A program made the position numbers and the translations under genes. The notes under the pieces are model-generated. The model saw only the letters and a program-made list of their open reading frames with translations, ran no database searches and had not been told where the DNA came from. Below, piece after piece: positions 61,693 through 64,000 of a stretch of 64,000 bases of DNA. Positions within the stretch are counted from its first letter, which is position 1; the number at the start of each line of letters is the position of its first letter. This DNA is from an uncultured Bacteroidales bacterium (GTDB lineage: Bacteria > Bacteroidota > Bacteroidia > Bacteroidales > Muribaculaceae), in contig CADBDH010000008.1 of the NCBI GenBank assembly GCA_902793405.1, forward strand, positions 82,140-146,139, written 5' to 3'.

Positions 61693-62865
61693 TTAGTGGC
61701 TTAGGATGATGTTGATGATGGCGTTGACGTCGGCCATGTTCACCTCGCCGTCACCGTTCACGTCGCCGTAGATGTCATTGCCTTCTCGGCAAGGTGCATG
61801 GCCATGGCCGCTACCGCCTCCGTTGATGATGATGTGGATCACGCTGTTGGCGTCGGCAATGTTGACCTCGCCGTCGCCGTTCACGTCGCCAGACGGAGTT
61901 TCAGGGATTAAGTCTTCCACAATCTGTCCGAAATACGGATACCAGTTCTCGTCAGCCCGGTAGGCATCAGCCGTCCCCTGCAGTACATGGAGCGTACGAC
62001 CAGAGTAATCACCATCCTCCGAATAGGAATAGAATTGTCCATTCCCGCTCGATACTCTCGAGAGGTCAGCAATGTAGCAATATACATCCGACAGCCCAGA
62101 ACAGCCTTGGAACGCCCCGTTACCGATAGCAGTCACCGAGTTTGGGATGACGATGCTGGTCAGACTAGTGCAGTTAGCGAACGCCCAGTCACCGATAGAA
62201 TTTACCGAGTTGGGGATGACAATGCTGGTCAGACCAGAGCAGGACTCGAACACCGAGGGACCGATCTCAGTTACCGAGTTGGATATGTCGATGCTGGTCA
62301 GACTAGTGCAGTTAGCGAACGCCAAGTCACCGATAGAAGTAACCGAGTTGGGGATGACAATGCCTGTCAGCCTGGAGCAGCCTTGGAACGCACTGAAACC
62401 GATAGAAGTTACCGAGTTGGGGATATCGATGCTGATCAGGCCTGTGCAGGCCTCGAACGCCCTGAGACCGATAGAAGTAACCGAGTTAGGGATGACTATG
62501 TTGGTCAGGCCTGTGCAGCCCTCGAACGCCCTGGTACCGATAGAAGTTACCGAGTTAGGGATGTCGATGCTGGTCAGTCCAACACATTTATAGAACGCAT
62601 CGGTACCGATAGCAGTTACCGGGTAGGTGGTTCCATTGTAGGTGACGGTGGCCGGGATGATGACAGAGCCTGAATACCAATGCTCATTGTCAAATTGATT
62701 TCCTTTGAAGGTCACAGCGGCCACGTTGCCATTGATCTTGTAATATATGCCATCGACCTCGAAGTCGTGGGCCATTGGTGACAGACTGCTCATGAGCAGC
62801 GCCATCAGCACAGAAATTCTCGCCCAACGAGACGAAAAATAAGATTTAGTTTTAATCATGTTCAT
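61693..62865 (-). CDS. Exported BspA-type leucine-rich repeat protein with dockerin repeats (short)
   Basis: A 390-residue paralog of the following gene with the same signal peptide, the same DFEVDGIYYKI cap, about seven 23-residue LRR_5 repeats, the DYSGRTLHVLQG closing segment and two dockerin loops (DVNGDGEVNIAD and DVNGDGEVNMAD) around a Gly/His linker. The two genes differ mainly in repeat number. First gene of the pair, with a consensus promoter about 40 nt upstream. Confidence 0.88.
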   Translation of the reverse strand: MNMIKTKSYFSSRWARISVLMALLMSSLSPMAHDFEVDGIYYKINGNVAAVTFKGNQFDNEHWYSGSVIIPATVTYNGTTYPVTAIGTDAFYKCVGLTSIDIPNSVTSIGTRAFEGCTGLTNIVIPNSVTSIGLRAFEACTGLISIDIPNSVTSIGFSAFQGCSRLTGIVIPNSVTSIGDLAFANCTSLTSIDISNSVTEIGPSVFESCSGLTSIVIPNSVNSIGDWAFANCTSLTSIVIPNSVTAIGNGAFQGCSGLSDVYCYIADLSRVSSGNGQFYSYSEDGDYSGRTLHVLQGTADAYRADENWYPYFGQIVEDLIPETPSGDVNGDGEVNIADANSVIHIIINGGGSGHGHAPCREGNDIYGDVNGDGEVNMADVNAIINIILSH

Positions 62866-62904
62866 AGCGTTATCTGATTTATTGTTATTGTTTCTTTATC
62901 GTGG

Positions 62905-62934
62905 CAAAAGTACAGAATGCAGTTCTTCCAACAA
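62905..62934 (-). promoter_or_regulatory. Promoter of the LRR gene pair
   Basis: On the minus strand TTG (62934-62932) and TACTTTTG (62912-62905) are 19 nt apart. Confidence 0.55.
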
Positions 62935-63403
62935 TACCCATTTGGGCGTTTATGCTCTGTATCGTGATGTAGCGGTCACTGCGTGGTAACCAGTCACTGC
63001 AAAGTTACGGTAAATAATCGGTTTTTTGATGAAAAACGGGCTTCATTGTGACTTCATTTTGACGGTCATAAACCATTGATTACCAGATGCCCGAAAAATA
63101 AAAAGTTCATTTTGGCATAATTCGGCCAGTTGAGGGTGAAATTGTTGCCAAAAAATGAAGTAATTTTGTGAGTAGAAAACTACGAATTACGCGTATTTTA
63201 CTAATTTGGCATCCGCGTTCAATTGCTACGAACCTTTAGCTCGGCGAAGCCAATTTAACCAATAATTGAATGGCGAACCTCACGCTAAGGCGCGAAGTCG
63301 CTAAGTTTTTTTATAATCATTTAGAGCAAAATAAAACGGCTTGGCGCCTTAGCGGCTTAGCGTGATGCATATAGGCAGAATTGACATAGTAACCACAAGA
63401 AAT
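62935..63403. other. Spacer with repeat elements before the TPR gene
   Basis: No gene visible. A possible -7 box TAATTTTG is at 63161-63168. An AATTCG/GCGGATGCC element is at 63181-63216 in inverted orientation. A long imperfect inverted repeat with CTTAGCG-type arms fills 63281-63364. Confidence 0.5.
63281..63364. repeat. Imperfect inverted repeat of CTTAGCG arms
   Basis: CACGCTAAGGCGCGAAGTCGC and CTTAGCGTG with GGCGCCTTAGCGG form arms of about 24 bp around an AT-rich loop, 40 nt before the TPR gene. The same arm type occurs alone near 46957-46984 and 46865. Confidence 0.6.
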
Positions 63404-64000
63404 ATGAAACAGGGAAATATCATTATTGCGATAGTTGTTCTCGCTCTGGCGTTGGCCTGCTGCGACGGCGGCGGTGATACTGCCACCATGCGTGAGCTAT
63501 CAGCCATCGACTCGCTGTTGTCAAAGGCTCGCCAGTATGATTTGGCGCAGCATCGTTTGGATTCTCTCCATCCCGACGGCATGAACCAGGCCGAGCGCGC
63601 CTATTATAGCCTGCTCCTCACCCAATCGCACTACAAGAACTATATCGACGACACGACCGATGCCGTGATCAACGTGGCGGTGGACTACTTTGAGCACCAC
63701 GGCGACCGTGAGAAATACACCCGTTCCCTGCTCTATCAGGGCTGTGTCTATCAGATGATGGGCGATGCCGAAAAGGCGATAGCGTCCTATAAAGATGCCG
63801 AGAATGCGGCCAAAGATGGTGACCTGGAGAACAAAGCCTTCGCCAAGCTGCGGTTGGCGACCCTCTATGCCGACAATTCAAACTATGCCGACCTGAAGAT
63901 TAGGAAATACAAGGAGGCCCTTGACCTGTACAACCAGCTGGGCGACAAGCACTATCAGATTGTGTGTCTGACCGACATGGGCGGTTATTACCGCAGTTTG
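63404..64000 (+). CDS. TPR-repeat lipoprotein, 5' part only
   Basis: The first 199 codons of a gene that runs off the window. MKQGNIIIAIVVLALALACCDGG is a lipoprotein-type signal (cut here into MKQGNIII and ALALAC). The rest is helical with tetratricopeptide repeats (YTRSLLYQGCVYQMMGDAEK, YKEALDLYNQLGDKHYQIV). Bacteroidales encode many such TPR lipoproteins, often with a C-terminal transmembrane helix and DNA-binding or sensor part, but the end is not visible. Function unknown. Confidence 0.75.
   Translation, partial: MKQGNIIIAIVVLALALACCDGGGDTATMRELSAIDSLLSKARQYDLAQHRLDSLHPDGMNQAERAYYSLLLTQSHYKNYIDDTTDAVINVAVDYFEHHGDREKYTRSLLYQGCVYQMMGDAEKAIASYKDAENAAKDGDLENKAFAKLRLATLYADNSNYADLKIRKYKEALDLYNQLGDKHYQIVCLTDMGGYYRSL

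Noticed and set aside
59900-62600. Regular 69-bp repeats, possible CRISPR array
   Set aside because: The repeats are contiguous and in frame with 23-residue LRR units; there are no unique spacers.
1-64000. Insertion sequences, prophage or integrative element
   Set aside because: No transposase, integrase or phage genes are visible; repeats are short and non-coding.

Overview
The window looks like a chromosomal segment of a gut or oral Bacteroidales bacterium, probably Muribaculaceae or Prevotellaceae. This rests on Bacteroidetes-type promoters (a TTG about 20 nt before TAnnTTTG) in front of many genes, few Shine-Dalgarno sites, BspA-type leucine-rich repeat proteins, dockerin-like C-termini, a T9SS-like C-terminal tail on several exported proteins, and the gene order rimP-nusA-infB. 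The species cannot be fixed from sequence alone.

Layout. 0.2-4.6 kb: two minus-strand exported BspA/DUF285 proteins ending in dockerin repeats. 4.7-8.6 kb: a four-gene minus-strand operon (multipass membrane protein, UbiA-type polyprenyl-phosphate phosphoribosyltransferase, acyltransferase 3, HAD phosphatase), probably making and using a lipid-linked pentose. 8.8-13.9 kb: housekeeping plus-strand block rimP, nusA, infB, folK. 14-20 kb: AraC regulator, tRNA-Pro, polA, polyprenyl diphosphate synthase, rnhB. 20-46 kb: seven very large minus-strand exported-protein genes with their own promoters, long leaders and intrinsic terminators. They include a subtilisin-like protease and three loci of a family I do not recognise, one of them split into two genes. 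46-52 kb: a beta-barrel protein, an S41 protease, a DUF3316-like membrane protein, a GxxExxY protein and a ParC/GyrA-type topoisomerase subunit. 52-55 kb: an exported pair, a UGSC-family-like protein and an FGE-like protein with N-terminal dockerins. 55.6-56.9 kb: sigma factor, putative anti-sigma and Spy-like operon. 57-59 kb: rubrerythrin and an AAA-type ATPase. 59-63 kb: two tandem leucine-rich repeat dockerin proteins. 63.4 kb to the end: start of a TPR lipoprotein.

The most unusual content is the exported-protein array. Five proteins end in the same tail (core PFDGVNIVV), while six carry dockerin repeats instead; no protein has both. Two neighbouring loci (about 32.6-39.7 and 40.1-46.0 kb) share the same downstream terminator, the same 5' leader element and a 13-nt inverted repeat at both ends, so they look like duplicated cassettes. 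Spacers are rich in heptamer arrays, recurrent short elements and palindromes, some of which run into coding sequence.
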